A stretch of DNA of 6,047 nt from Pseudomonadota bacterium (GCA_002862965.1 PKCW01000053.1:1-6047); one strand, 5' to 3'; numbered from the stretch's first letter, positions 1-5,325 are shown. Notes: generated by a model from the letters alone, not told the origin. Numbers and translations are program-made.

Positions 1-139
1 CGGTGTTGGTCCCGGCGCAGTGACCGGTGGCGTCGCAGATGTCGTTGTCGGTGCAAGGGTCCAGATCATCGCAGTTGCGCGTCACCGGGGTGTGGACGCA
101 GCCTTGAATCGGGTCGCAGCCGTCCACTGTGCAGGCGTC
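1..139 (-). CDS. Fragment of a cysteine-rich repeat protein (open at left edge, broken at about 140)
   Basis: Read on the minus strand from base 139, the frame gives 46 residues with seven cysteines: DACTVDGCDP, then IQGCVHTPV, RNCDDLDPC, DNDICDATG and HCAGTNT. The pattern (DACTVDxCDPxxGCVHTP followed by CDDxDPCTxxDxC) is what I know from tandem Cys-rich repeats in very large secreted or surface proteins of Myxococcota and other environmental bacteria. There they are thought to form disulphide-bonded extracellular stalks. No stop or start occurs in the fragment, so the gene continues beyond base 1. Going upstream past 139 the same frame becomes QRSRARGAA-like with no cysteine, so the repeat stops abruptly rather than at a natural protein start. 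The gene is therefore truncated by an insertion, a rearrangement or an assembly join. Function is unknown. The call of repeat family is firm, the taxonomic hint less so. Confidence 0.68.
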
Positions 140-270
140 TTGCCTTGAACGCGCCCGGCCTGCGGCCCTGGCCGCGTTCGCCGGTGGGCTGGCTGCCAGC
201 AGCGCAGCGCCACCCGGCCGCCATTGCCGGGAGCGCAAGCAGGAGGCAAAGGCGGAAGGCAAGACAAAAG

Positions 271-291
271 GACGCGGCACCGGGCCGCGTC
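271..291. repeat. Stem-loop 1 of candidate oriT
   Basis: Perfect 8-base inverted repeat: GACGCGGC (271-278) and GCCGCGTC (284-291), separated by the five bases ACCGG. It follows a purine-rich tract. No T-run follows on either side, so it does not look like an intrinsic terminator. Confidence 0.6.
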
Positions 292-317
292 GAAAGCCAG
301 TCTGCACATGGGGGTGG

Positions 318-350
318 CGCGGCACGGAGCGGCTTTGCCGCCGTGCCGCG
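318..350. repeat. Stem-loop 2 of candidate oriT (strongest hairpin)
   Basis: A long, nearly continuous hairpin. The outer arms are a perfect 10-base inverted repeat, CGCGGCACGG (318-327) and CCGTGCCGCG (341-350). Inside, after a two-base AG bulge, CGGC (330-333) pairs with GCCG (337-340) around a TTT loop. This gives 14 base pairs over 33 bases, far beyond chance for one site even in GC-rich DNA. No T-tract follows, so a terminator is unlikely. Relaxosome or accessory-protein recognition is the favoured reading. Confidence 0.65.
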
Positions 351-353
351 TTC

Positions 354-370
354 GGCGCGAAGGTCGCGCC
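354..370. repeat. Stem-loop 3 of candidate oriT
   Basis: Perfect 7-base inverted repeat GGCGCGA (354-360) and TCGCGCC (364-370) with a three-base AGG loop. It begins four bases after stem-loop 2, so the two could stack as adjacent structures in single-stranded DNA. Confidence 0.55.
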
Positions 371-380
371 AATGCAGGCA

Positions 381-407
381 TGTCCGCGTGCTTCGCACGA
401 CAGGACA
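381..407. repeat. Stem-loop 4 of candidate oriT, with a possible nic-like sequence
   Basis: Two-part hairpin. CGTGC (387-391) pairs with GCACG (395-399) around TTC, and the outer TGTCC (381-385) pairs with GGACA (403-407), with a one-base bulge on one side and three on the other. On the minus strand the right arm reads GTGTCCTGTC (408-399), which resembles the YATCCTG/Y nic core of RP4/R64-type MOBP origins but has G instead of A two bases before CC. The match is short and could be coincidental. Confidence 0.42.
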
Positions 408-420
408 CGCCAGAGCTTGC

Positions 421-426
421 AGGGAG
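421..426 (+). promoter_or_regulatory. Ribosome binding site of the relaxase gene
   Basis: AGGGAG lies seven bases before the ATG at 434. The frame stays open upstream to 224, but the upstream residues are low-complexity and overlap the hairpins, and MTDRRDDDFR is the expected start of this family. The site therefore decides the start at 434. Confidence 0.75.
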
Positions 427-433
427 CGCAGCC

Positions 434-2428
434 ATGACCGACCGCCGCGACGACGATTTCCGCGTGCGCCCCAGCGCCCCGAAGAACCGGGGCAAGGGCC
501 AGGGGCAGAGCTTCGTTTCCAAGGTGCTCAAACAGGCGGGCAAAGCCAGCAGCGGCAAGTCCACGGTGCGCCGTCCGGCATCGGCGAGTGGCACCGGCCA
601 GCGGCCCGGCTCGCGCCTGGGGCGCGGCCACACGGCAGCACGCTTCGCCGGGGCGAAGCTGACGCCTATGTCGCGGCGCGCGACCATCAAGACGCTGCTG
701 GTGAACCACCAGCGGGCCAGCCCGCAGTCGCTCGCCAAGCACCTGCGCTACATCGAGCGCGACGGCGTGGGCCGCGACGGCGAGCCGGGCCAAGCCTACG
801 GGCCGCAGACAGACGTGGCCGATCTCGACGCCTTCAAGGAACGCTGCGCCGACGACCGGCACCATTTCCGCTTCATCCTCTCGCCCGAGGATGGCGCGGA
901 GCTGGAAGACCTGCGCACCTACACGCGGCACCTCATGGGCCGCATGGAGGCCGACCTGGGTACGGGCCTCGATTGGGTGGCCGTGAACCACTGGAACACC
1001 GACAACCCGCACACGCACATCGTCGTGCGCGGGCGCGACGACACCGGCAAAGACCTCATCATCGCGGGCGACTACATCGCCGATGGCTTCCGCTATCGCG
1101 CCGCCGAGCTGGCGACCGAATGGCTGGGGCCGCGCACCGAACTGGAGATCCAGCAGACCTTGCAGCGTGAGGTGGAGCAAGAGCGGTGGACGAGCCTGGA
1201 TCGCACCCTCAAGCGTGAGATAGGCGAGGCCGGCGGCGATGGCCTGGTGCGCGTCGAAAGGTTCAACGCCCCCCGCTTGCAGCGCCAACGCCTGATGCTA
1301 ATCGGCCGCCTGCAACACTTGCAGCGCCTGGGCCTGGCCGACGAGACGCAGCCCGGCACCTGGGCCATCCATGCCGATGCGGAAAAGACATTGCGCGCGC
1401 TGGGCGAGCGCGGCGACATCATCCGCACCGTGCAGCGGGCCATGCGCGGCGAGCCGCGCGAGCTGGCCGTGTTCGAGCCGGGGGACGATGGCCGAACCAT
1501 CCTCGGCCGTGTGGCCGCGAAGGGGCTGGCCGACGAGCTGCGCGACCGGGGCTATCTGGTCATCGACGGGGTGGACGGCAAGGCCCATTACGTCGCGCTC
1601 AACGCCCGCGACGAGCTGGCGAACTACCCGAGCGGCGCCGTGGTGGAGGTGAAAGGCTCGGCCGACGTGCGCGCAGCCGACAAGAACATCGCCGCGCTGG
1701 CGAGCGATGGCCTGTACCGCACTGACCATCACCTGGCGATCGGGCAGGGCCGGGCCAAGGCCGGACGCGACCCGCAAGAAGTCGTCGCCGCCCACATCCG
1801 CCGGCTGGAGGCCCTGCGTCGGGCCGGCATTGTGGAGCGCGTTGCCGAAGGGCTATGGAAGGTGCCGGACGACCTGGCCGAGCGTGGCCGCCAGTACGAC
1901 GCGCAGCGCCTGGGCGGCGTGGCCGTGGAGCTGAAATCGCACTTGCCCATCGAGCGGCAGGCCCGCGTGATCGGGGCCACGTGGCTCGACCAGCAGTTGA
2001 TCGGCGGCGGCTCGGGCCTGGGCGACCTGGGCTTTGGTGGCGAGGCCAAACAGGCCATGCAACAGCGCGCCGACTTCCTGGCCGAACAGGGGCTGGCCGA
2101 GCGGCGCGGGCAGCGCGTGATCCTGGCGCGCAACCTGCTGGGCACACTGCGCAACCGGGAACTGGCACAGGCCGCGAAGGGCATTGCCGCTGAAACCGGC
2201 CTGGAGCATCGCCCGGTGGCCGACGGGCAGCGCGTGGCTGGCATCTACCGGCGCAGCGTCATGCTCGCCAGCGGGCGCTACGCGATGCTGGACGACGGCA
2301 TGGGATTCAGCTTGGTGCCGTGGCGGCCGGTGATCGAGCAGCGGCTGGGGCAGCATATCGCCGCCGTGGTGCGCGGTGGCGGCGTATCTTGGGAGCTTGG
2401 ACGGCAGCGCGGGCCAAGTATTTCTTGA
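434..2428 (+). CDS. rlxS: VirD2/RlxS-type conjugative relaxase (MOBP-like, DUF3363-type body)
   Basis: 664-residue relaxase that should nick one strand at oriT through a tyrosine, stay covalently bound to the 5' end and lead the strand into a recipient. All three catalytic motifs are visible. The tyrosine motif is HLRYIERDG (Y106), like VKYIT in RP4 TraI. Motif II is FRFILSPEDG (S150). The metal-binding motif III is NHWNTDNPHTHIVV, with H186, H193 and H195, like HHDTDNLHIHI of TraI. Residues 1-75 are basic and low-complexity. The long region after about 240 matches the DUF3363-type body of relaxases in Tn4371-like ICEs, and the family length is also about 650-700, so the gene appears intact. 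The start at 434 is supported by AGGGAG seven bases upstream. Tn4371-like elements usually have traF before this gene and traR/traG/trb after it; here neither is visible, and a convergent metal cassette begins six bases beyond the stop. The protein could serve an ICE or a mobilizable element. Confidence 0.9.
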   Translation: MTDRRDDDFRVRPSAPKNRGKGQGQSFVSKVLKQAGKASSGKSTVRRPASASGTGQRPGSRLGRGHTAARFAGAKLTPMSRRATIKTLLVNHQRASPQSLAKHLRYIERDGVGRDGEPGQAYGPQTDVADLDAFKERCADDRHHFRFILSPEDGAELEDLRTYTRHLMGRMEADLGTGLDWVAVNHWNTDNPHTHIVVRGRDDTGKDLIIAGDYIADGFRYRAAELATEWLGPRTELEIQQTLQREVEQERWTSLDRTLKREIGEAGGDGLVRVERFNAPRLQRQRLMLIGRLQHLQRLGLADETQPGTWAIHADAEKTLRALGERGDIIRTVQRAMRGEPRELAVFEPGDDGRTILGRVAAKGLADELRDRGYLVIDGVDGKAHYVALNARDELANYPSGAVVEVKGSADVRAADKNIAALASDGLYRTDHHLAIGQGRAKAGRDPQEVVAAHIRRLEALRRAGIVERVAEGLWKVPDDLAERGRQYDAQRLGGVAVELKSHLPIERQARVIGATWLDQQLIGGGSGLGDLGFGGEAKQAMQQRADFLAEQGLAERRGQRVILARNLLGTLRNRELAQAAKGIAAETGLEHRPVADGQRVAGIYRRSVMLASGRYAMLDDGMGFSLVPWRPVIEQRLGQHIAAVVRGGGVSWELGRQRGPSIS

Positions 2429-2434
2429 GACCCT

Positions 2435-2701
2435 TCATCTACTTGTCGAACGGCCGAGCGCCTTCATCAGCCCCGGCTTCTGGCTCGCAAAGGTGCCATA
2501 GAAGACCTCATTACCGATGAGCGTGATCGGAGCCACGCGCACGCCGGTTCGTGACTTGGCTTCCGCAGAAATCTTCGGGTCGGTCAGGTCGCGTTCTTCA
2601 AACACGATGCTCTGCTGGGACAGCCACTCCTTCAGCACCCGACAGTCCGGGCAGGCTGGAGTGCTATAGATGATGATGCGCGGGGTGCTGGCTTGGTTCA
2701 T
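2435..2701 (-). CDS. Glutaredoxin-like thiol-disulphide protein
   Basis: 88-residue protein with a thioredoxin fold of glutaredoxin type. The first strand RIIIYSTPA leads into the redox motif C17-P-D-C20. EERDLT (35-40) follows, then VAPIT with the cis-proline at 58, then NEVFYGTF. It has no signal peptide or membrane segment, so it is cytoplasmic, reducing disulphides or handling glutathione-bound metal. The start is set at 2701 because GAAGG (2709-2713) lies seven bases before that ATG and overlaps the stop codon of the upstream DUF305 gene, ten bases away. This suggests translational coupling. An in-frame ATG at 2731 would add ten residues and overlap the DUF305 gene by 20 bases; it is less likely. 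Sharing a transcript with DUF305 behind a CueR-type promoter suggests a role in copper or thiol stress. That role is inferred. Confidence 0.85.
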   Translation of the reverse strand: MNQASTPRIIIYSTPACPDCRVLKEWLSQQSIVFEERDLTDPKISAEAKSRTGVRVAPITLIGNEVFYGTFASQKPGLMKALGRSTSR

Positions 2702-2708
2702 GGTCGTG

Positions 2709-2713
2709 CCTTC
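2709..2713 (-). promoter_or_regulatory. Ribosome binding site of the glutaredoxin gene, overlapping the DUF305 stop
   Basis: GAAGG on the minus strand, seven bases before the ATG at 2701. It shares bases with the TGA (2712-2714) that ends the upstream gene, an arrangement typical of coupled translation. Confidence 0.6.
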
Positions 2714-3410
2714 ACTTTCCCCGAGCGGCAAGCCAGCTCTTCATCATGGCGATCTCTCCTTCCTGCGCAGAGATAACCTCCTGAGCCAACTCGCGGACCT
2801 CCGGGTCCTTGCCGTACTGCAACGCCACCTTGGCCATGTCGATCGCGCCCTGGTGATGCGGGATCATGCCGCGCATAAAGTCCACATCGGCATCGCCGCT
2901 GAAGTCAATCATCATGTCGGCGTGCATGCGGTCATTGCCGGCACGGTAGGCGGTCGTCGAGGCGTCGCCCGAGCTGCCGGTCGCCGCCTGTTGGCCGCGT
3001 TCTCCAAGCCACTTATTCATCATGGCGATCTCGCCTTCCTGCGCAGAGATAACCTCCTCAGCCAACTTGCGGACCTCCGGGTCCTTGCCGTACTGCAACG
3101 CCACCTTGGCCATGTCGATCGCGCCCTGGTGGTGCGGGATCATGCCGCGCATGAAATCGACGTCGGCGTTGCCAGTGAACTGCGCTCCCATCCCCGCGTG
3201 CATCTGGTCGTTCACGGCGCGATACGCGGTCGTGGAAGGGCTGTCATTGGCCGAGGCGCTGGAGGGCATCGCGTGCCCTTGGTGATCTCCGCTCGCATTG
3301 GCCTGCATCACTTCACCCGACGGGACCACCTTCTTCTGAACGGCCATCAGGCCGATGGCGACCACGACGGCGCCCGCAATGAACAACAGGCTGAACTTGT
3401 TGACTCTCAT
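2712..3410 (-). CDS. Membrane-anchored or periplasmic protein with two DUF305 domains (probable copper binding)
   Basis: 232-residue protein. Residues 1-25 ([10 protein letters not shown], then [14 protein letters not shown]) form a signal anchor or uncleaved signal peptide. Residues 26-57 are a linker with DHQGHAMPS, a His/Met cluster suited to copper. Two DUF305 domains follow at about 59-136 and 151-228. Each contains [16 protein letters not shown] (starting F86 and F178), whose Met and paired His residues are the conserved feature of the family, and AQEGEIAMM near its end. DUF305 proteins such as cyanobacterial CopM bind copper outside the cytoplasm, and members often occur in copper-resistance clusters. 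The start at 3410 is chosen because AAGGAG sits six bases upstream and the signal sequence begins there; the longer open frame to 3458 would run into the promoter. The two domains are nearly identical, also in DNA, pointing to a recent internal duplication. It is the first gene of a two-gene unit with the glutaredoxin. Confidence 0.88.
   Translation of the reverse strand: MRVNKFSLLFIAGAVVVAIGLMAVQKKVVPSGEVMQANASGDHQGHAMPSSASANDSPSTTAYRAVNDQMHAGMGAQFTGNADVDFMRGMIPHHQGAIDMAKVALQYGKDPEVRKLAEEVISAQEGEIAMMNKWLGERGQQAATGSSGDASTTAYRAGNDRMHADMMIDFSGDADVDFMRGMIPHHQGAIDMAKVALQYGKDPEVRELAQEVISAQEGEIAMMKSWLAARGK
2741..2876. repeat. Direct repeat copy A (second DUF305 domain)
   Basis: Copy A (2741-2876) aligns without gaps to copy B (3017-3152) at an offset of 276 bases. 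By eye there are four mismatches (2757, 2783, 2792, 2856), about 97% identity, with an unbroken identical run of 63 bases at 2793-2855. Identity falls sharply just beyond 2876. Confidence 0.85.
3017..3152. repeat. Direct repeat copy B (first DUF305 domain)
   Basis: Partner of the copy at 2741-2876. It encodes the membrane-proximal DUF305 domain. The 276-base offset equals 92 codons, so the duplication keeps the frame and the two units differ by only a few residues (for example K/E and E/Q in the EVRKLAEEV versus EVRELAQEV helix). Confidence 0.85.
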
Positions 3411-3416
3411 GAAAAA

Positions 3417-3422
3417 CTCCTT
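3417..3422 (-). promoter_or_regulatory. Ribosome binding site of the DUF305 gene
   Basis: AAGGAG on the minus strand, six bases before the ATG at 3410. It settles the start in favour of MRVNKFSLL over the upstream in-frame ATG at 3458, which lies inside the promoter spacer. Confidence 0.75.
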
Positions 3423-3441
3423 GAATGAGATTGATGGAGTC

Positions 3442-3472
3442 ACTGTAGGGCTTCCCATTGTTGGAAGGTCAA
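3442..3472 (-). promoter_or_regulatory. MerR/CueR-type metal-responsive promoter
   Basis: On the minus strand a -35 box TTGACC (3472-3467) and a -10 box TACAGT (3447-3442) are separated by exactly 19 bases, the lengthened spacer that is the hallmark of promoters activated by MerR-family regulators. The spacer region contains the dyad CCTTCC-AACAATG-GGAAGC (3468-3450), five of six half-site bases matching, with the N7 centre. This closely resembles the CueR box of copA promoters (CCTTCC-N7-GGAAGG). Transcription would start near 3435, giving a leader of roughly 25 bases before the DUF305 ATG at 3410. A Cu(I) sensor such as CueR or HmrR is the expected regulator; none is encoded beside it. Confidence 0.8.
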
Positions 3473-3589
3473 GCCCCTCATTTCGCCGTTGATGCCGATG
3501 AAGACCCTCGGCGCAAGATCCAGTCCTTCACTTCCGCCGCCTACGACAACGCGCTGTCGAAGCTGCAGCGGTGGAAGCAGGTGATGTAG
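3473..3589 (+). pseudogene. C-terminal remnant of an unidentified plus-strand gene
   Basis: The frame ending in TAG at 3587-3589 reads [38 protein letters not shown] before the stop. It has ordinary protein-like composition and an amphipathic helical end, unlike the Arg/Pro-rich shadows elsewhere. It has no plausible start: the frame is closed by a TAG at 3446-3448, and the stretch just upstream is the CueR-type promoter. It therefore looks like the 3' end of a gene cut off when the metal cassette was joined here. I do not recognise the family. A very short independent gene using an unusual start cannot be excluded, and it may be non-genic. Bases 3590-3634 between it and the transporter hold only a 4-bp CGCC-TGA-GGCG hairpin. 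Confidence 0.35.
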
Positions 3590-3634
3590 CGCCTGAGGCG
3601 ACCGCTAGATGGAACACCTCCCGCATCGGCCCGA

Positions 3635-4831
3635 TCAGCCCGGACCTAGCCGCACCGGCTTTCGCGCGGTCTGCCACAGCAGCGGCACCAAGATCAGCGC
3701 CAGGGCCGGGAAGATCATCCAGTTGACCGCCTGCCAGCCCGAGCTGTGCAGGATCGATCCCGCGAGGAACGACACGGCCGCCGTGGCGGCGAAGACGAAG
3801 AAATCGTTCATGCCCTGCGCCTTGCTGCGCTCGGCCGGGGTGTGGCAATCGGTGACCACCGCCGTCGCGCCGATGAAGCTGAAGTTCCAGCCGATGCCCA
3901 GCAGCGCCAGCGAGCCCCAGAAGTGGGACAGGCCGAGCCCGCCCAGGGCCACCACCCCGGAGGCGGCGAGCAGCACCATGCCCACGGCGGTCACGCGCTC
4001 CTTGCCGTAGCGCACCATCAGCCGCCCAGTGAAGAAGCTCGGCCCGAACATCGCCAGCAGGTGCCACTGGATGCCCAGGGCGGCGTTGTCCACCGAATGC
4101 CCGTGGTTGACCATCGCCACCGGCGCGGCGGTCATCACGAACGCCATCACCCCATAGGACACCACGCCCGCGGCCACGGCCAGCGCGTAGCGCGGCATCG
4201 CCAGGAGCTGCAGCACCGTGCGGCCGCTGTCGGCGGCGGCTTCGGCCGGGGTCTGGCGCGGCGTGCGCAGCATCAGCAAGATCGGCAGGGCGATCAGCGG
4301 CAGCAGCGCCTGGCTGAGGAAGCTGCCGACGTAGGGCGTGCCCGCTACCGCGTCGCGCGTGAAGATCACCAACTGCGGCCCGATGATGGCACCCGCGAGA
4401 CCCCCCACCATCACCCAGGAAATCGCCTTGGCCTTGAGCGCGTCCTCGGCGGTGTCGGCGGCTGCGAAGCGGTAGCTCTGCACATACGCGCCGTAGAAGC
4501 CCGCCAGGAAGGTGCCGGCGCAGAAGATCCAGAACGAGGCCAGCATGATGCCCAGCGCGGCGATCAGGCCCGAGGCCACGCCGAAGCCGACCCCGACCAC
4601 GTATCCGTTGCGGCGGCCATGGCGCCGCATGATGAACGCCGCAGGCAAGGTGCCGATGGCAAGACCCAGGCCGAACAGGCTCACGGGCAAGGTGATCCAG
4701 GCCGAGTCCTTGGCAAGCTGCTGGCCGACCAGCCCGCCCAGCGACATCACGATGGGCGCGCTGGCGCCACCGAGCGCCTGCGCGGCGGTGAGAACGCCGA
4801 TGTTTCGGCGCGTGATGCTCTGGTCGGTCAT
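3635..4831 (-). CDS. MFS transporter
   Basis: 398-residue inner-membrane transporter with about twelve hydrophobic segments in two halves, split by a polar loop at about 188-207 (LRTPRQTPAEAAADSGR). A motif A equivalent follows the second segment (GTLPAAFIMRRHGRRNG, 60-76), and the second half has its counterpart GRLMVRYGKERV (269-280). GGLAGAIIGPQ (143-153) resembles motif C of drug:H+ antiporters. WNFSFIGATAVVTD (315-328) with PAERSKAQGMNDFFVFAA (332-349) is, from memory, typical of a subfamily that includes RfnT-like riboflavin carriers; that link is tentative and the substrate cannot be named. The ATG at 4831 has only a weak purine stretch (AAGAAAG) ahead of it. It lies 91 bases downstream of the merR-like gene on the same strand, with a possible promoter of its own between them. 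A C-terminal end without a terminator-like hairpin follows. Confidence 0.87.
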   Translation of the reverse strand: MTDQSITRRNIGVLTAAQALGGASAPIVMSLGGLVGQQLAKDSAWITLPVSLFGLGLAIGTLPAAFIMRRHGRRNGYVVGVGFGVASGLIAALGIMLASFWIFCAGTFLAGFYGAYVQSYRFAAADTAEDALKAKAISWVMVGGLAGAIIGPQLVIFTRDAVAGTPYVGSFLSQALLPLIALPILLMLRTPRQTPAEAAADSGRTVLQLLAMPRYALAVAAGVVSYGVMAFVMTAAPVAMVNHGHSVDNAALGIQWHLLAMFGPSFFTGRLMVRYGKERVTAVGMVLLAASGVVALGGLGLSHFWGSLALLGIGWNFSFIGATAVVTDCHTPAERSKAQGMNDFFVFAATAAVSFLAGSILHSSGWQAVNWMIFPALALILVPLLWQTARKPVRLGPG

Positions 4832-4865
4832 GGGCGGTCTTTCTTGTTCGTTTGTCTGGCCGGAA

Positions 4866-4892
4866 ATATTACACGCATGAATATATGTTCAG
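4866..4892 (-). promoter_or_regulatory. Possible promoter and operator-like palindrome before the MFS gene
   Basis: The 91-base gap contains an AT-rich island in otherwise GC-rich DNA. On the minus strand TAATAT (4871-4866) is a good -10 box. A weak -35, CTGAAC (4892-4887), lies 15 bases upstream, a short spacing. Overlapping it is the palindrome TGAATATATGTTCA (4878-4891), whose arms match except at one pair. A repressor bound there would block RNA polymerase. The spacing does not fit a MerR activator. The binding protein is unknown. Confidence 0.4.
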
Positions 4893-4922
4893 TTATCCGA
4901 CCATGATTCGGCCATGCGATGC

Positions 4923-5315
4923 TCATGAACCGCCGCAACCTGGTCGCTCCTCGCAAATCTCCCGAGCGGCAGAAGGAACAGCCTGCCGTTCCAATGCGAG
5001 CAGGTGCTCTTTCACCCGGGTCAGTTGCGCCATGCGTTCCTCGACATAGGCGAGATGGTCCCGGACAGCCTGCGTCAGCAGCTCGGGTTCCGGGGACTCG
5101 CGATGCGTCCAGCCCAGCAAGTTGCGCATGTCATCCAGGCCGATGCCCGACGCGCGGTAGTTGCGAATCAGGTAAAGCCGCTCGACATGGGCCGGGCCAT
5201 AGCGCCGGTAGTTGTTGCGGGACCGCTCGGGAGCGGGCAGCAGGCCCTCCCGTTCGTAGAACCTGATGTTCTCAGGGGGCGTGCCGGTCAAGCGCGCGAG
5301 TTCACCAATCCTCAT
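4923..5315 (-). CDS. MerR-family transcriptional regulator (CadR/PbrR-like DNA-binding domain)
   Basis: 130-residue regulator. Residues 1-45 form the MerR helix-turn-helix and wing (MRIGELARLTG, IRFYEREGLLPAP, NNYRRYGPAHVERL), very close to CadR/PbrR. Residues 46-70 complete the domain, and about 78-112 are the long dimerisation helix. The sensor part is unusual: cysteines known in CadR/PbrR at about 77 and 112 are replaced (SPEPELL, and ALERQA), and only a C-terminal pair remains, C121 and C127 in CEERPGCGG. Loss of these ligands argues against ordinary Cd/Pb sensing. The start at 5315 is chosen because the MerR domain begins there and GGAGAG lies four bases upstream; an in-frame ATG at 5369 would overlap the preceding gene's stop. 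It sits 50 bases after the efflux channel gene and 91 bases before the MFS gene, all on one strand, so it may control either. Confidence 0.85.
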   Translation of the reverse strand: MRIGELARLTGTPPENIRFYEREGLLPAPERSRNNYRRYGPAHVERLYLIRNYRASGIGLDDMRNLLGWTHRESPEPELLTQAVRDHLAYVEERMAQLTRVKEHLLALERQAVPSAAREICEERPGCGGS

Positions 5316-5325
5316 CCAGCTCTCC

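Larger units (their letters stand above)
140..433. other. oriT: Relaxase upstream region, candidate origin of transfer (oriT)
   Basis: These 294 bases carry no convincing gene: all open frames are Arg/Ala/Pro/Gly-rich and unlike known proteins, including the TraF-type signal peptidase expected upstream of such relaxases in Tn4371-like elements. Instead there is a purine-rich tract (about 232-272) followed by four separate stem-loops between 271 and 407, and then the relaxase ribosome binding site. MOBP relaxases normally act at an oriT beside their own gene, containing inverted repeats and a nic site. Position and structure fit that role. A short GCTGGC-T-GCCAGC palindrome also lies at 188-200. 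Assigning oriT is inference. The hairpins could instead regulate relaxase expression. Confidence 0.45.

Noticed and set aside
271..407. Intrinsic terminators upstream of the relaxase
   Set aside because: The four stem-loops lack downstream T-tracts in both directions, so an oriT or regulatory structure is a better reading.
224..433. Extended N-terminus of the relaxase (70 extra residues)
   Set aside because: The added residues are low-complexity, run through the hairpin cluster, and the ATG at 434 has a good ribosome site and the expected family start.
145..1170. Long plus-strand open frame overlapping the relaxase in another frame
   Set aside because: Its product is dominated by Arg, Ala, Pro, Gly and His with no recognisable motif. 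It is a high-GC shadow of the relaxase, whose own frame has all catalytic motifs.
1298..2356. Several minus-strand open frames inside the relaxase
   Set aside because: All are antisense shadows with GC-driven composition and no domain features.
2670..3428. 252-residue plus-strand open frame across the DUF305 gene
   Set aside because: It is the antisense of the DUF305/glutaredoxin pair. Its internal repeat simply reflects the duplicated DUF305 domain.
3590..3600. Possible terminator CGCC-TGA-GGCG after the MFS gene
   Set aside because: Only a 4-bp stem and no T-run on either strand.
3746..4906. 386-residue plus-strand open frame opposite the MFS gene
   Set aside because: Rich in Arg, His, Gly and Gln without hydrophobic segments or motifs, while the minus strand encodes a clear twelve-segment transporter.
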